This document shows positions 1-8,440 of a stretch of DNA of 36,101 bases, piece after piece. The stretch is from Myxococcales bacterium UBA1238. GTDB lineage: Bacteria > Myxococcota_A > Bradymonadia > UBA7976 > UBA1532. The notes below the pieces were generated by a model that was given only the letters and a program-made list of their open reading frames with translations, was not told where the DNA came from and did no database searches. The position numbers and the translations under genes were made by a program. Position 1 is the stretch's first letter, and every line of letters starts with the position of its first letter. The stretch spans positions 61,616 to 97,716 of the forward strand of contig DBWM01000020.1 of NCBI GenBank assembly GCA_002309015.1. The letters run 5' to 3'.

Positions 1-704
1 CAAAGCTCGTCGTCGGCGCTGATCAGCGATAACGCTTTATGTGCTTCCATGAGGCCCTTCTCCTTTCGCATCAAGTCCTGAATCAATCCCCGTTTTTCGG
101 GATCGTCCGCATCCTTTAAAAATATACCCCAATTCTCGAGCGCCGTGTTGCTTTCGAGCGAGGCCTCCAGTTTCGCAACTTTGGGGAGCTCGATGAACAC
201 GATGTTGAGCGCATTTGCGAGTTCGCGGCCGTCTTTGGTGCGCATCGCATAGCGGCTCACGGGATCCGGCGACGTCACTCCCGATTGCGGCACATACTCG
301 AAATCGAGCACCGAAATTTGGTAGACCGTGGGCGCTTTTTCCCATTCCACGCTGCGCTTCATGCGAGAGGACGCGAGGCGCGCCACCAGATATTCCGCAC
401 GCTGGCCGTAGTCGTAGGGCTGTCGGAAGGCCTGCATCTCGATGTCGGCCGCCATGCCGTCGTCAAAGACGCAGGAGATGTCGAAGCTGACGCTCCGATG
501 ACCGAAATACTCGATGGGCGCTTCGTTTTGCGAGATCTCCCATGTGGCAATCCTGCGTTCCGTCGCCGCTTCAAGAAACGCGTGCATCGCCGCCCGCGAA
601 TCTTCGTTGGGCTGCGTAAAAAGCGCCTTAAACGTCGAGTCGATGCGCGGATTCAAGAGCGCCCCGGTGCCCGCCTGCGCGATGTATGCATCTTGGGTCA
701 GCAT
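1..704 (-). CDS. Rpn/PD-(D/E)XK nuclease family putative transposase, partial (C-terminus beyond left edge)
   Basis: Reading the minus strand from an ATG at 704 gives an open frame of 234 codons that leaves the window at base 1 with no stop. The N-terminus (residues 16-31, about LLNPRIDSTFKALFTQ) is the hallmark start of the PDDEXK_2 / Rpn (YhgA-like) family. A nuclease core follows: a conserved Asp in FDISCVFDDG (about residue 75), then the E-x-Q strand ADIEMQ (about residues 85-90). Proteins of this family are recombination-promoting nucleases usually annotated as putative transposases. They often occur in many copies per genome, and a C-terminal remnant of the family lies at 27059-27196. 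Shine-Dalgarno support is weak, with only GTGAGG about 13 bases upstream. The family call is strong; activity is unknown. Confidence 0.85.
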   Translation of the reverse strand, partial: MLTQDAYIAQAGTGALLNPRIDSTFKALFTQPNEDSRAAMHAFLEAATERRIATWEISQNEAPIEYFGHRSVSFDISCVFDDGMAADIEMQAFRQPYDYGQRAEYLVARLASSRMKRSVEWEKAPTVYQISVLDFEYVPQSGVTSPDPVSRYAMRTKDGRELANALNIVFIELPKVAKLEASLESNTALENWGIFLKDADDPEKRGLIQDLMRKEKGLMEAHKALSLISADDEL

Positions 705-738
705 GGATTTATTTTTGCCTCACGTTTGTTCACCCATC

Positions 739-759
739 CCGTTTTATGCATGAAAACGG
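739..759. promoter_or_regulatory. 21-bp palindrome 35 bp upstream of the Rpn-type gene
   Basis: Perfect 7-bp arms CCGTTTT and AAAACGG flank the centre ATGCATG. It sits 35 bp upstream of the start of the nuclease gene on the minus strand, where an operator could lie. No T run follows, so it is a poor terminator. Function is unproven. Confidence 0.35.
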
Positions 760-934
760 TTGGCGCTGCAAGGGATCATCGAGCGCTCAGAATACCTGCA
801 GCATCGCTTCAGAGCCTGCATCCATGGACAAAGGTTTTGGATCGGCGCCTCGCATGAGGTGATCGGTTCTGCTCACCGCATGCGGGGCGGTGAATCCTGA
901 GGCGGGCGTTGTGAGGGAGAAGCGCGTGCCACGC

Positions 935-1660
935 TCAGCGAAGCTTCAGTTCTTCCACAAAATCGGAGGGTCGGGGCAGGATTTGCCAGCCTTTCGCTTC
1001 AGCAAGATGTCTGAAGGCGTCGTCAGGGTAGACGGCCCAGCGCACGCCTGTTGAAAGCTCGATCATCGCGGTATCGAGGATGCCGTTTCCAGCGGCGAAG
1101 GCGACGGGGATCCCTTTAAAAAGCGCCTGCACCTTTAAGGCCTTGCCCTGCTCGGCGCACGAGATGCCTTTGTGATTGCCGGTGATAACGCCCTCGTCGA
1201 GCTCAAAATCCATCCCGATCACAGAGTGAACGGGCAAGGCGTCGCATAATGGCATTAAGGTCTCGGTGGGCGAGCCGGTGACCACCACGCAAATATAGTG
1301 ATGATCGTGCAGCCAATATAGGCTCTCCAGCAATTCGGGGATCCATTGCCGATCGTGCAGGCGCCACCATTCGCGACAGCATGCAAGAAGCGCATCCCTT
1401 GAGAGCCCTTTGTAGAAGCGCAGCATGTACTGGCAGCCGAGGCTGCAGTTTTCCTTATAGATGCGCAGGTATTCAGGCCAGAGGGATCCCGTTTGAATGC
1501 GGCCTGTTCTGATCATCCAGCAGCAGAAGTCATCGGCTACGTCGTTTCGCCAGAGGGTACCATCGGCGTCAAACAAGGCGAGCTGTCCTGCGCCATCAGC
1601 GGGCAATGCGCGCACAAAATCGGGTAATAACTTGGAATTCTTAAGAGGCAGGCCGTACAT
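935..1660 (-). CDS. HAD-superfamily hydrolase, SerB/IB-like
   Basis: This 241-residue protein has the haloacid dehalogenase phosphatase layout. Motif I is FDADGTLW (D31 nucleophile, D33 acid/base), motif II is the VVTGS strand at about residue 128, and motif IV is AAGNGILD near residue 190. The insert between motifs I and II suits a helical C1 cap as in phosphoserine-phosphatase-like (IB) members. Motif IV carries Asn where most relatives have the first Asp, which could change Mg2+ binding. The gene starts 8 bp after the thiI stop and is the last gene of the minus-strand sulfur unit. Its substrate cannot be told from the sequence; a small phosphomonoester is likely. Confidence 0.8.
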   Translation of the reverse strand: MYGLPLKNSKLLPDFVRALPADGAGQLALFDADGTLWRNDVADDFCCWMIRTGRIQTGSLWPEYLRIYKENCSLGCQYMLRFYKGLSRDALLACCREWWRLHDRQWIPELLESLYWLHDHHYICVVVTGSPTETLMPLCDALPVHSVIGMDFELDEGVITGNHKGISCAEQGKALKVQALFKGIPVAFAAGNGILDTAMIELSTGVRWAVYPDDAFRHLAEAKGWQILPRPSDFVEELKLR

Positions 1661-1668
1661 CGAAGGGT

Positions 1669-2841
1669 TTACAGGACGATCACTTCCATCTTTTCGATCG
1701 CCTCTGAAACGAGCGCTTCCACCTCAAGCTTGGCTTCTTCGGCTGCAAGCTCTTCTTCGGTTGCGCGGGTTGCAGGGTTCTTGGGCATGAACAGCGTGCA
1801 GCAATCGTCGTAAGGCAGGGTTGAAATCTCGAAGCTGCCCATTTTGCGCGCGATCTCTATCGTCTCAAGCTTGTCGTATGTGCATAGGGGCCGCAAAGTG
1901 AGCATCGGTGTCAGGCGGTCGACCAACCTCAAGTTCTCGATGGTCTGGCTGGCCACCTGGCCCAGGTTTTCACCGGTGCAGAGGGCCAGACAATGCCTGT
2001 TCGACGCAAGCTCCGCTGCGATGCGGTACATAAACCGCCTGTAGAGCAGGACCGTAAAGCGTTCGTTGCAGAGCTTGTGAATCGCATGCTGGATGGCCGT
2101 AAAGTACACCACGTGCAGTCGAAGTCCGCCCTGACAAGGGGAGAGAATCTTCGCCAGACGTTCCACCTTTTCCAGGCTCTGCTCGCCAATGAGCGGTGGC
2201 GAATGGAAATAGACCGCATCGAGCTCACAACCGCGCTTCTGTGCCAGGGCTCCGGCAACAGGTGAATCGATGCCTCCGCTCAAAAGCAGCATCACGCGCC
2301 CTGCGGATCCCACAGGCAACCCCCCTACCCCGCGAATCCGACGGGCAAAGAGGTACGTGCAGCTGTCCTGGATCTCGACCCCAAGCTCCAGTACGGGATG
2401 CACGAGCTGTACAGGCAGGTTCATCGCACGGATGATGCCTTCACCGATTTGCCTCGATAAGGTGGGCGAATCGATCGGGAAGCCCTTCCAGACCCGCTTG
2501 ACCTTGGCAGCAAAAGGTGCGGTCTCGCCGGCCCATTCCTCTTGTGCGAGCGCTACGGCCGTCTGAACGATCAGCTCTGGATCGTTCTGTAACCGGAGCA
2601 CAGGGCTTGCGCTCGAAACCCCCGGCGTTGCAGCACAAATCTCCGCCACCTTCTGCGCGTTGGCATCGGGCGGCAATTCCACCATAAAGCGACCATAAGG
2701 TGAAAACACCCTGGCCTCGGGATAGAGCGCTTCAACCGACGATGCGAGATTCCGACGGAGTCGCCTCACGAAATCGTTGCGGTTCTTTCCCTTCAGCCAA
2801 AGCTCCCCCGGCCGCACCAAAACGAAGTTGTATGCGGGCAT
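1669..2841 (-). CDS. thiI: tRNA 4-thiouridine synthase ThiI (no rhodanese domain)
   Basis: ThiI makes 4-thiouridine at tRNA position 8 by adenylating the uridine and adding sulfur; in some bacteria it also feeds thiamine thiazole synthesis. The 390-residue protein has the N-terminal ferredoxin-like plus THUMP region (about 1-165), then the PP-loop ATPase signature SGGIDS at 188-193. A late PYDDCCTLF segment holds the Cys equivalent to E. coli Cys344. It ends there, without the C-terminal rhodanese domain of E. coli ThiI, so it should take persulfide sulfur directly from a desulfurase. That partner is probably the gene just upstream, 23 bp away. The ATG has an AAGGA ribosome site 8 bases before it. 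Confidence 0.95.
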   Translation of the reverse strand: MPAYNFVLVRPGELWLKGKNRNDFVRRLRRNLASSVEALYPEARVFSPYGRFMVELPPDANAQKVAEICAATPGVSSASPVLRLQNDPELIVQTAVALAQEEWAGETAPFAAKVKRVWKGFPIDSPTLSRQIGEGIIRAMNLPVQLVHPVLELGVEIQDSCTYLFARRIRGVGGLPVGSAGRVMLLLSGGIDSPVAGALAQKRGCELDAVYFHSPPLIGEQSLEKVERLAKILSPCQGGLRLHVVYFTAIQHAIHKLCNERFTVLLYRRFMYRIAAELASNRHCLALCTGENLGQVASQTIENLRLVDRLTPMLTLRPLCTYDKLETIEIARKMGSFEISTLPYDDCCTLFMPKNPATRATEEELAAEEAKLEVEALVSEAIEKMEVIVL

Positions 2842-2864
2842 GAACCCATCCTTTATGCGAACAG

Positions 2865-3992
2865 TTACAAATAGAGGGCGCTGATCTCAGTGACAGCGTC
2901 CGCAAAGCGGGCTGCAGCTTCGTCCATTTCTGCATCGATGTTGTGACGCCCTAAGGTGAGCCTGATGAAGGCACCCTCACTGCTCTTTCGCCCCATAGCG
3001 GTCAGGACCTTGGAGAATTCACCTGTGGTGCAGGCACTCCCTGCCGATGCGCAGAGATTCCGGCCTGAGAGCGCGTTTAAGAGCGGTTCGCTCGGCAGCC
3101 TGGGGACCATCACGTTCAGGTTCATCGCCAGGCGCTGCTCGCTTTCAAGCTTCGGTCCCACGAGCTCAAGGTTGGGGATCCGCTGCTTCAGCGCTGCCCA
3201 CAAATGATCGCGCATCTTCCGCAAGTCGGGCTGAGCCGAAAGCTCCTTCGAGGCCGCCTCTGCAAAGGCCCAGGCCAAAGGTCCCGATTGCGTGCCACCG
3301 CGCTGTCCCCGCTCCTGACCGCCGCCTTTCATCACCGGCTTTAACTGATGCCTGCTGTAGAGGGCACCGATCCCCTTGGGGCCATGAATCTTGTGGGACG
3401 TGAAGGCCAGGCAGTCGACGTCGAGGGCATCCACATCGATAGGGATCTTGGCAAAGGCCTGCACCGCATCGACCACAAATTTCGCCCGGGGCGCAGAGCT
3501 TCGGATGACGCGGCCCAATGCGGCGATGTCGTTGATGGAACCCACTTCGTTCTGCGCCATCATGATCGAGACGATCCGCGTCTGGCGATCGATATGCTGA
3601 GCCAAAGCCTCCGCCGTCACGCGCCCATCGGTATCGACCGGCAGGATGACCAGTTCATAACCGCGACCAGTTAAGGTTTTCGCCGCCTCAAAAACCGCTG
3701 AATGCTCGACCGCCGAGATCGCGATCCGGCCACCGCTCTCCCCTGCACTCCCGCAAATGCCGAGCAGCAGCGCCTCAGTACCGCCCGAAGTAAAGATGAT
3801 CTCCTCGGGACTTGCGCCGATTTGACGGGCCAGCCGCTCGCGCGAATCTTCGAGCATCGCCGATGCCTTGCGTCCCAACGGGTGACTCGATGCGGGATTT
3901 GCAAAATGGGAACGCTCGCGTTCCAGAAGACCAGCAGCAACCTCCATATCGAGGGGCGCGGTCGCTGCGCTATCCAGGTAGATCGTATTCAT
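2865..3992 (-). CDS. Cysteine desulfurase (NifS/IscS family), probable ThiI sulfur donor
   Basis: A PLP enzyme that turns cysteine into alanine plus an enzyme-bound persulfide. It has 375 residues. The PLP Lys is K201 in SHKIHGPKG, and His97 in the AVEHS segment should stack on the cofactor. The persulfide Cys is C321 in the loop ASAGSACTTGEFSKV. The gene sits 23 bp upstream of thiI in the same unit and 111 bp downstream of mccA. In Bacillus subtilis a dedicated desulfurase (NifZ) is paired with a rhodanese-less ThiI; the context here suggests the same job. A second, diverged desulfurase is at 9539-10663. No iscU or iron-sulfur scaffold gene is adjacent. Confidence 0.93.
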   Translation of the reverse strand: MNTIYLDSAATAPLDMEVAAGLLERERSHFANPASSHPLGRKASAMLEDSRERLARQIGASPEEIIFTSGGTEALLLGICGSAGESGGRIAISAVEHSAVFEAAKTLTGRGYELVILPVDTDGRVTAEALAQHIDRQTRIVSIMMAQNEVGSINDIAALGRVIRSSAPRAKFVVDAVQAFAKIPIDVDALDVDCLAFTSHKIHGPKGIGALYSRHQLKPVMKGGGQERGQRGGTQSGPLAWAFAEAASKELSAQPDLRKMRDHLWAALKQRIPNLELVGPKLESEQRLAMNLNVMVPRLPSEPLLNALSGRNLCASAGSACTTGEFSKVLTAMGRKSSEGAFIRLTLGRHNIDAEMDEAAARFADAVTEISALYL

Positions 3993-4103
3993 GGCGCGAG
4001 GGTTTAATGGATCGCCCAGGAGTTCGCAAGGCGCGCGATTGAAGGGATTTGTTGCGGCAGGGGATGCGGCGTTCAGGAATGATGCGCAGATGGTGGGGCT
4101 GCG

Positions 4104-5015
4104 TTACTCGTAGAGATGCTTGCTGAAGTAACGATCGCCGCGATCGGGGAGGATGATGACGACGTTCCCCTGCACGCCGGTGGCGATGAGCTTTTGGGCA
4201 GCGGCGAGCACAGCACCGGACGAAGATCCGGCAAAAATGCCTTCCTTTCGCGCAAGGAGACGGGCTCCTTCCAACGCTTCAGCGTCGTTCATCTTGATCA
4301 CGCGATCCACGAGCGACATGTCCATCGTATCGGCAATAAAGTCATTCCCGATCCCCTCGATGTTGTAATCGGCATGCTCCCCGCCACCCATCGTCGAACC
4401 CACGGGATCCGCCAATACGCCGACGATCGCCGGATTCTTCTCTTTGAGATAGCGAACCACGCCCGAATAAGTCCCGCCGCTGCCTGCGCCCGCAACCAGA
4501 TAATCGATATGCCCGTCCAGATCCTCATAGATCTCGGGTCCCGTCGTCTCGTAATGGGCCCTCGGGTTGGCGGGATTATGGAACTGACGGAGCATGATCG
4601 AGCCCGGGATCTCTTTTAAGAGCGCCTCCGCCTTCTCGGATGCGCCGAGCATGCCCTGTTCGCGCGGCGTATTGATGATCTCTGCCCCCAGAGCCCGCAT
4701 CAGCGTCTGCTTTTCCTGCGAGAACTTGGTGGGAACGACGAAGATGATGCGGTAACCCCGATTCAAAGCCGCCATCGCGATGCCCAGTCCGGTGTTCCCG
4801 GCCGTCCCCTCGATGATCGTGCCACCAGGCTTTAAAGCCCCGCTCTTCTCTGCATCCTCGATCATCGATAAACCGATCCGATCCTTGACGCTCCCGCCAG
4901 GGTTAAAGAGCTCGAGCTTTGCAAAGAGCTGAACCCCGGAAGGAAGGCCCAGATGGGAAAGTTTCACAAGCGGCGTGTGACCGATGAAGGCCTGAATATT
5001 CTCGTAATAATGCAT
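4104..5015 (-). CDS. mccA: MccA-type O-acetylserine-dependent cystathionine beta-synthase (cysteine synthase family)
   Basis: A fold-type II PLP enzyme of 303 residues. The PLP Lys is K44 in NPGGSVKDR, the substrate loop is TAGNTG (71-76), the phosphate-binding loop is GAGSGGT, and GSSSGA contacts the pyridine nitrogen. The TAGNTG loop (cysteine synthases usually have TSGNTG) and the end RYFSKHLYE resemble B. subtilis MccA (YrhA), which condenses O-acetylserine with homocysteine to cystathionine. The gene starts 2 bp after the stop of the cystathionine gamma-lyase gene, the usual MccB partner, so reverse transsulfuration is the best reading. An ordinary O-acetylserine sulfhydrylase is the alternative. 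Confidence 0.85.
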   Translation of the reverse strand: MHYYENIQAFIGHTPLVKLSHLGLPSGVQLFAKLELFNPGGSVKDRIGLSMIEDAEKSGALKPGGTIIEGTAGNTGLGIAMAALNRGYRIIFVVPTKFSQEKQTLMRALGAEIINTPREQGMLGASEKAEALLKEIPGSIMLRQFHNPANPRAHYETTGPEIYEDLDGHIDYLVAGAGSGGTYSGVVRYLKEKNPAIVGVLADPVGSTMGGGEHADYNIEGIGNDFIADTMDMSLVDRVIKMNDAEALEGARLLARKEGIFAGSSSGAVLAAAQKLIATGVQGNVVIILPDRGDRYFSKHLYE

Positions 5016-5017
5016 AG

Positions 5018-6178
5018 TTATGCCTCACTCTGTTGAATCGCCTGATCGAGATCGTGCAGCAGATCGCCGATGTGCTCGATGCCGATGGAAAGCCGAATCA
5101 GCCCCTCGGTAATGCCCACCTTGTCGCGAATCTCTTTGGGGATGGAGGCATGGGTCATCGAGGCCGGATGGCAGACCAGGCTCTCTACGCCCCCCAGACT
5201 CTCGGCCAGCGCGATCAGGCGGAGGGAGCGGAAGAAACGGCGGATATCGTATTGCCCGTACAGTTCGAACGAGATCATCGCACCACCGTTTTTGGCCTGG
5301 CGGCGGTTGACCTCATAGCCCTGAGCGTCGGGCAGCCCCGGGTAATAGACGCGTTTGACGGCCGGGTGAGCCTTTAGGAAAGCTGCGGCCTTTTCGGCAT
5401 TCTCTACGTGGCGATCCATGCGCACGCCCAGGGTCTTGATGCCGCGAATCAAAAGGAATGAATCGAAGGGTCCGAGCACGCCGCCCGTCGCGTTCTGAAT
5501 GAAGCCCAGCCGCTCCGCCAAAGCCGCATCATCGACCACCACAAGGCCCGCAACGAGATCGCTGTGACCGCCCAGATATTTCGTCGCGCTGTGAATGACG
5601 ATGTCGGCACCGAGGGCGATGGGGCGCTGAAGGTAAGGCGTCATGAAGGTGTTATCGACGATCGAGAGGATGCCGTGCGCCCTGGCGATCTTTGAGACCG
5701 CCGCCAGATCCGTCACGGTGAGCAGCGGATTTGCGGGACTTTCGACCAGAATCGCCGCCACATCGGGCGTAATGCTCGCCTCAAGCAGGCTCAAATCCGT
5801 CGTATCGACGATCGCATAGCCGAGCCCCATCGGCTTAAAGATCTTGTCCAGAACGCGGAAGGTGCCGCCATAAACATTGCTCGAGATCACGATCTTCTGC
5901 CCGGTTTTGAACAGCGAGAGCACAGCCGTGATCGCCGCCATGCCCGACGCAAACGCAAACCCCGACTTTCCGCCCTCGAGCTCCGCAATCAGCGCCTCGA
6001 GCGCCGCCCGCGTCGGATTCCCCGTCCGCGAATATTCCCACCCCGTGTTCTCGCCCAGGCCCCGCTGCTCGTATGTGGAAGTTTGAAAGATCGGCACGTT
6101 CACCGCACCCGTCGTCGCATCGCCGTAAATGCCGCCGTGGATGAGCGCGGATTCAATCTTTTGGTATTCAGCCTTCAT
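5018..6178 (-). CDS. mccB: Cystathionine gamma-lyase / trans-sulfuration PLP enzyme (MccB-like)
   Basis: A Cys/Met metabolism PLP enzyme of 386 residues, with the PLP Lys in HSATKYLGGHSD and the family signature around SNVYGGTF. MccB-type enzymes cleave cystathionine to cysteine and also degrade homocysteine to H2S. I chose the ATG at 6178, which has GGGAAA upstream. The frame extends 5 codons to a TTG at 6193, but that lies inside a palindrome and just downstream of the predicted -10, so it is unlikely. It is the first gene of the minus-strand sulfur unit, with mccA 2 bp after its stop. Sequence alone does not separate gamma-lyase from gamma-synthase or beta-lyase; the pairing with mccA favours gamma-lyase. 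Confidence 0.9.
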   Translation of the reverse strand: MKAEYQKIESALIHGGIYGDATTGAVNVPIFQTSTYEQRGLGENTGWEYSRTGNPTRAALEALIAELEGGKSGFAFASGMAAITAVLSLFKTGQKIVISSNVYGGTFRVLDKIFKPMGLGYAIVDTTDLSLLEASITPDVAAILVESPANPLLTVTDLAAVSKIARAHGILSIVDNTFMTPYLQRPIALGADIVIHSATKYLGGHSDLVAGLVVVDDAALAERLGFIQNATGGVLGPFDSFLLIRGIKTLGVRMDRHVENAEKAAAFLKAHPAVKRVYYPGLPDAQGYEVNRRQAKNGGAMISFELYGQYDIRRFFRSLRLIALAESLGGVESLVCHPASMTHASIPKEIRDKVGITEGLIRLSIGIEHIGDLLHDLDQAIQQSEA

Positions 6179-6192
6179 GCTTTTGTTTCCCA

Positions 6193-6217
6193 ATTACCTA
6201 GCGGTTTACTGGGTAAT
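6193..6217. promoter_or_regulatory. Rrf2-type operator-like palindrome in the mccB promoter
   Basis: The arms ATTACCTAG (6193-6201) and CTGGGTAAT (6209-6217) are inverted repeats with one mismatch, separated by 7 bp. The size and the TTACC...GGTAA arms resemble operators of Rrf2-family regulators (IscR, CymR). In B. subtilis CymR controls mccAB. The right arm overlaps the predicted -10 of the mccB promoter, so binding would block transcription. The family assignment is inference; no regulator gene is in the window. Confidence 0.6.
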
Positions 6218-6243
6218 ATGCTAAAACCCGCCCCGGTTGTCAA
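6215..6243 (-). promoter_or_regulatory. Sigma-70-like promoter of the mcc-thiI unit
   Basis: On the minus strand a perfect -35 TTGACA (6238-6243) is followed by a 17-bp spacer and a -10 CATATT (6215-6220, 4 of 6 matches). Transcription would start near 6208, about 30 nt before the mccB ATG. The palindrome at 6193-6217 overlaps the -10. Confidence 0.65.
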
Positions 6244-6403
6244 GCGGGAGAAACGCGCCCGGCGCAAAAAGTCACCGGGACGACCCCAATGATTCGATTT
6301 GATCAAAATGGATTTATTTCGCAACAAAAGCCGGCTCAGACCGAACGCTGTTTTGAAAATCAGGTCTCAAATTTGATTAAAGCGAAAGGAACTTTCAGTC
6401 CCA

Positions 6404-7339
6404 ATGATCGAACAGCTTCAAAAGATGGCTACATTGATCGATGGCGGGCATGAAGCGAGCCTGCAGTTTGAAATCGATGGCATCACTTATATACGCAATT
6501 TTCGTCCTCAAGAGCGCCTGATCCTTTTGGGTGCAGGTCATATTGCTCAGCCGTTATGTCGTTATGTGGCAGACTTGGGATTTTTGGTCACCGTCGTCGA
6601 TGACAGGCCGACTTTTGCGAATGAGGCGCGTTTTCCGGAAGCGACGGTCGTTCTCTGCGAGCCTTTTGTTGATGCGATCGAGCATTTAAACCTTACGGCT
6701 CAGGATTACGTGGCTGTGATCACGAGGGGTCATCGATTCGATGCAGACTGCCTTCGGTCGATCTTACCGAAGGAAGCGTTCCCCAAGTATCTCGGTATGA
6801 TCGGATCGAAGCGCAGGGTGATCACACTGATGCAAATGTTGAAGGAAGAGGGTTTTGATGAACAAAAGCTGAATCGCATTTGTGCGCCGATTGGCGTCGA
6901 GATCAACGCGCTGACCGTCAAAGAAATCGCGCTCTCGATCGCAGCGCAGCTGGTGCAATACAGGCGTTTGAACGTGAAGCGGCATTCGTATCAGACGGTG
7001 CTCGTTTCGGAAGACATCGATCGCGCTTTGCTCAACGGGCTGATCAGGGATTCTACGCCCAAAGCCCTTTTGATCGTCTTTGAGACCAGTGGATCTACGC
7101 CGGTGAAATCGGGGGCCATGATGGCCATCAATCAGGATTACAAGACATGGGGTACCATTGGCGGCGGATGCAGCGAGGGCAGCATTTTACGGGACGCCTA
7201 TCGCATGATAGGCACGGGCGAACAGCGCGTATTTACGGTCGATCTGAGCAACGATGTGGCTGCTGACGAGGGTATGGCCTGCGGTGGCCGCATGAAGGTG
7301 CTTGTTTGCGACGTAAGCCCTGCAGAACAGCGCGATTAA
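6404..7339 (+). CDS. XdhC/CoxI-family molybdenum hydroxylase maturation-like protein, domain order reversed
   Basis: XdhC proteins bind molybdenum cofactor, promote its sulfuration by a cysteine desulfurase, and insert it into xanthine dehydrogenase-type enzymes. This 311-residue protein has a Rossmann domain first (GAGHIA at 43-48, VTVVDDRP at 62-69, a GMIGSKRR segment near 130), which matches the usual XdhC C-terminal domain. The XdhC/CoxI domain comes last (ETSGSTPVKSGAMM, then GTIGGGCSEG and EGMACGGRMKVLV, about 228-305). The usual order is the opposite. No molybdenum hydroxylase is in view. It heads a plus-strand operon with hydE-like, mnmA and a desulfurase gene. The start has AAAGGA about 12 bases upstream; M8 is an alternative. 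Confidence 0.85.
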   Translation: MIEQLQKMATLIDGGHEASLQFEIDGITYIRNFRPQERLILLGAGHIAQPLCRYVADLGFLVTVVDDRPTFANEARFPEATVVLCEPFVDAIEHLNLTAQDYVAVITRGHRFDADCLRSILPKEAFPKYLGMIGSKRRVITLMQMLKEEGFDEQKLNRICAPIGVEINALTVKEIALSIAAQLVQYRRLNVKRHSYQTVLVSEDIDRALLNGLIRDSTPKALLIVFETSGSTPVKSGAMMAINQDYKTWGTIGGGCSEGSILRDAYRMIGTGEQRVFTVDLSNDVAADEGMACGGRMKVLVCDVSPAEQRD

Positions 7340-7375
7340 AAGGTTTTAAGTCCTGAGCCAACAAAGGATAACATC

Positions 7376-8440
7376 ATGGAAACCGAGCTTCTGATCGAAC
7401 AACTTTTCAATACGCGCGATTTAAGCGATGGTGAGCTCATTCAACTGCTCGATGAGTCGAATCCCATCGACGATGCGCTCTTTCAGACGGCCGATCGCAA
7501 GCGCAGGGCGTTTTATGGCGACGAAGTCTATTTGCGGGGACTCATTGAGTTTACGAATTACTGCAAAAATAATTGCTATTACTGCGGTATCCGTTGTGGC
7601 AACCGGCAAGCCGAGCGTTATCGGCTTTCAAAGGAAGAGATTTTAAGTTGTTGTAAAGAAGGATACGCGCTTGGATACAGGACATTCGTGCTTCAGGGTG
7701 GAGAGGATCCATTTTATACAGATGACTTAATCTGCGAGATCGTTTCGCAAATTCACCATGAATTTCCGGACTGCGCAATTACCCTTTCCATTGGCGAGAA
7801 ATCAAAGAGCAGTTATCAGGCTTACTTTGATGCTGGCGCTGTACGCTATTTGCTTCGTCACGAAACAGCTGACGGTCTTCACTACCGAAAATTGCATCCA
7901 GACAATTTAAATCCCGATCACCGGAAGCAATGTTTGTATCATCTTAAAGAAATCGGCTATCAGGTGGGTTCGGGTTTTATGGTGGGTTCTCCGTATCAGA
8001 CAAAAGAGAATCTCATCTCCGATCTGCGCTTCCTGCAGCAACTGAAGCCCGATATGATCGGCATTGGGCCTTATCTGCGTCATGAACAGACGCCGTTTGC
8101 TTCGTTCAAAAACGGTAGCCTGATCCTGACGCTTCGATTGATTTCGATTCTGCGCTTAATGTTTCCCTATGCGCTCATTCCGGCTACGACTGCGCTTGGA
8201 ACGATTCATCCGAACGGGCGTGAAATGGGCCTTAAAGCGGGTGCAAATGTGGTGATGCCTAATCTCTCGCCTGTATCGGTGCGTAAGAAATACAGTCTCT
8301 ACGAAAACAAAATCTGTACGGGCGAAGAATCGGCGCAATGCAGGGGATGTCTCGAGCGTCGCGTCAAAAGCGCGGGCTATCAGATCGTCACATCGGTCGG
8401 TCACGTCAAAAAAGAATTCGATCATATCTTAGAGTTTTAA
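7376..8440 (+). CDS. hydE: HydE-like radical SAM protein
   Basis: HydE is a radical SAM enzyme that helps build the [FeFe]-hydrogenase H-cluster. The 354-residue protein has CxxxCxxC at C63, C67 and C70 (as I recall, the Thermotoga HydE numbering), then LQGGEDP, SIGEKS, LLRHETAD, GIGPYLRH and PATTALGT as in HydE. It ends with a C-x7-C-x2-C triad (C314, C322, C325) that matches the second cluster site of Thermotoga HydE. An AAAGGA ribosome site lies 7 bases before the ATG. HydF, HydG and a hydrogenase are absent from the window. The neighbours are sulfur-transfer genes, so it may be an orphan HydE or a related methylornithine-synthase-type enzyme (PylB/HydE clade) with another role. Confidence 0.88.
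   Translation: METELLIEQLFNTRDLSDGELIQLLDESNPIDDALFQTADRKRRAFYGDEVYLRGLIEFTNYCKNNCYYCGIRCGNRQAERYRLSKEEILSCCKEGYALGYRTFVLQGGEDPFYTDDLICEIVSQIHHEFPDCAITLSIGEKSKSSYQAYFDAGAVRYLLRHETADGLHYRKLHPDNLNPDHRKQCLYHLKEIGYQVGSGFMVGSPYQTKENLISDLRFLQQLKPDMIGIGPYLRHEQTPFASFKNGSLILTLRLISILRLMFPYALIPATTALGTIHPNGREMGLKAGANVVMPNLSPVSVRKKYSLYENKICTGEESAQCRGCLERRVKSAGYQIVTSVGHVKKEFDHILEF

Noticed and set aside
285..857. 190-residue plus-strand frame at the left end
   Set aside because: It is antisense to the Rpn-family nuclease frame, which matches a known family along its length.
873..893. TCACCG/CGGTGA stem after the HAD gene as a terminator
   Set aside because: Short arms and no T run on the minus strand.
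8338..8439. Upstream extension of mnmA
   Set aside because: The added residues lie inside hydE and have no MnmA similarity; the TAATG overlap gives a natural start.
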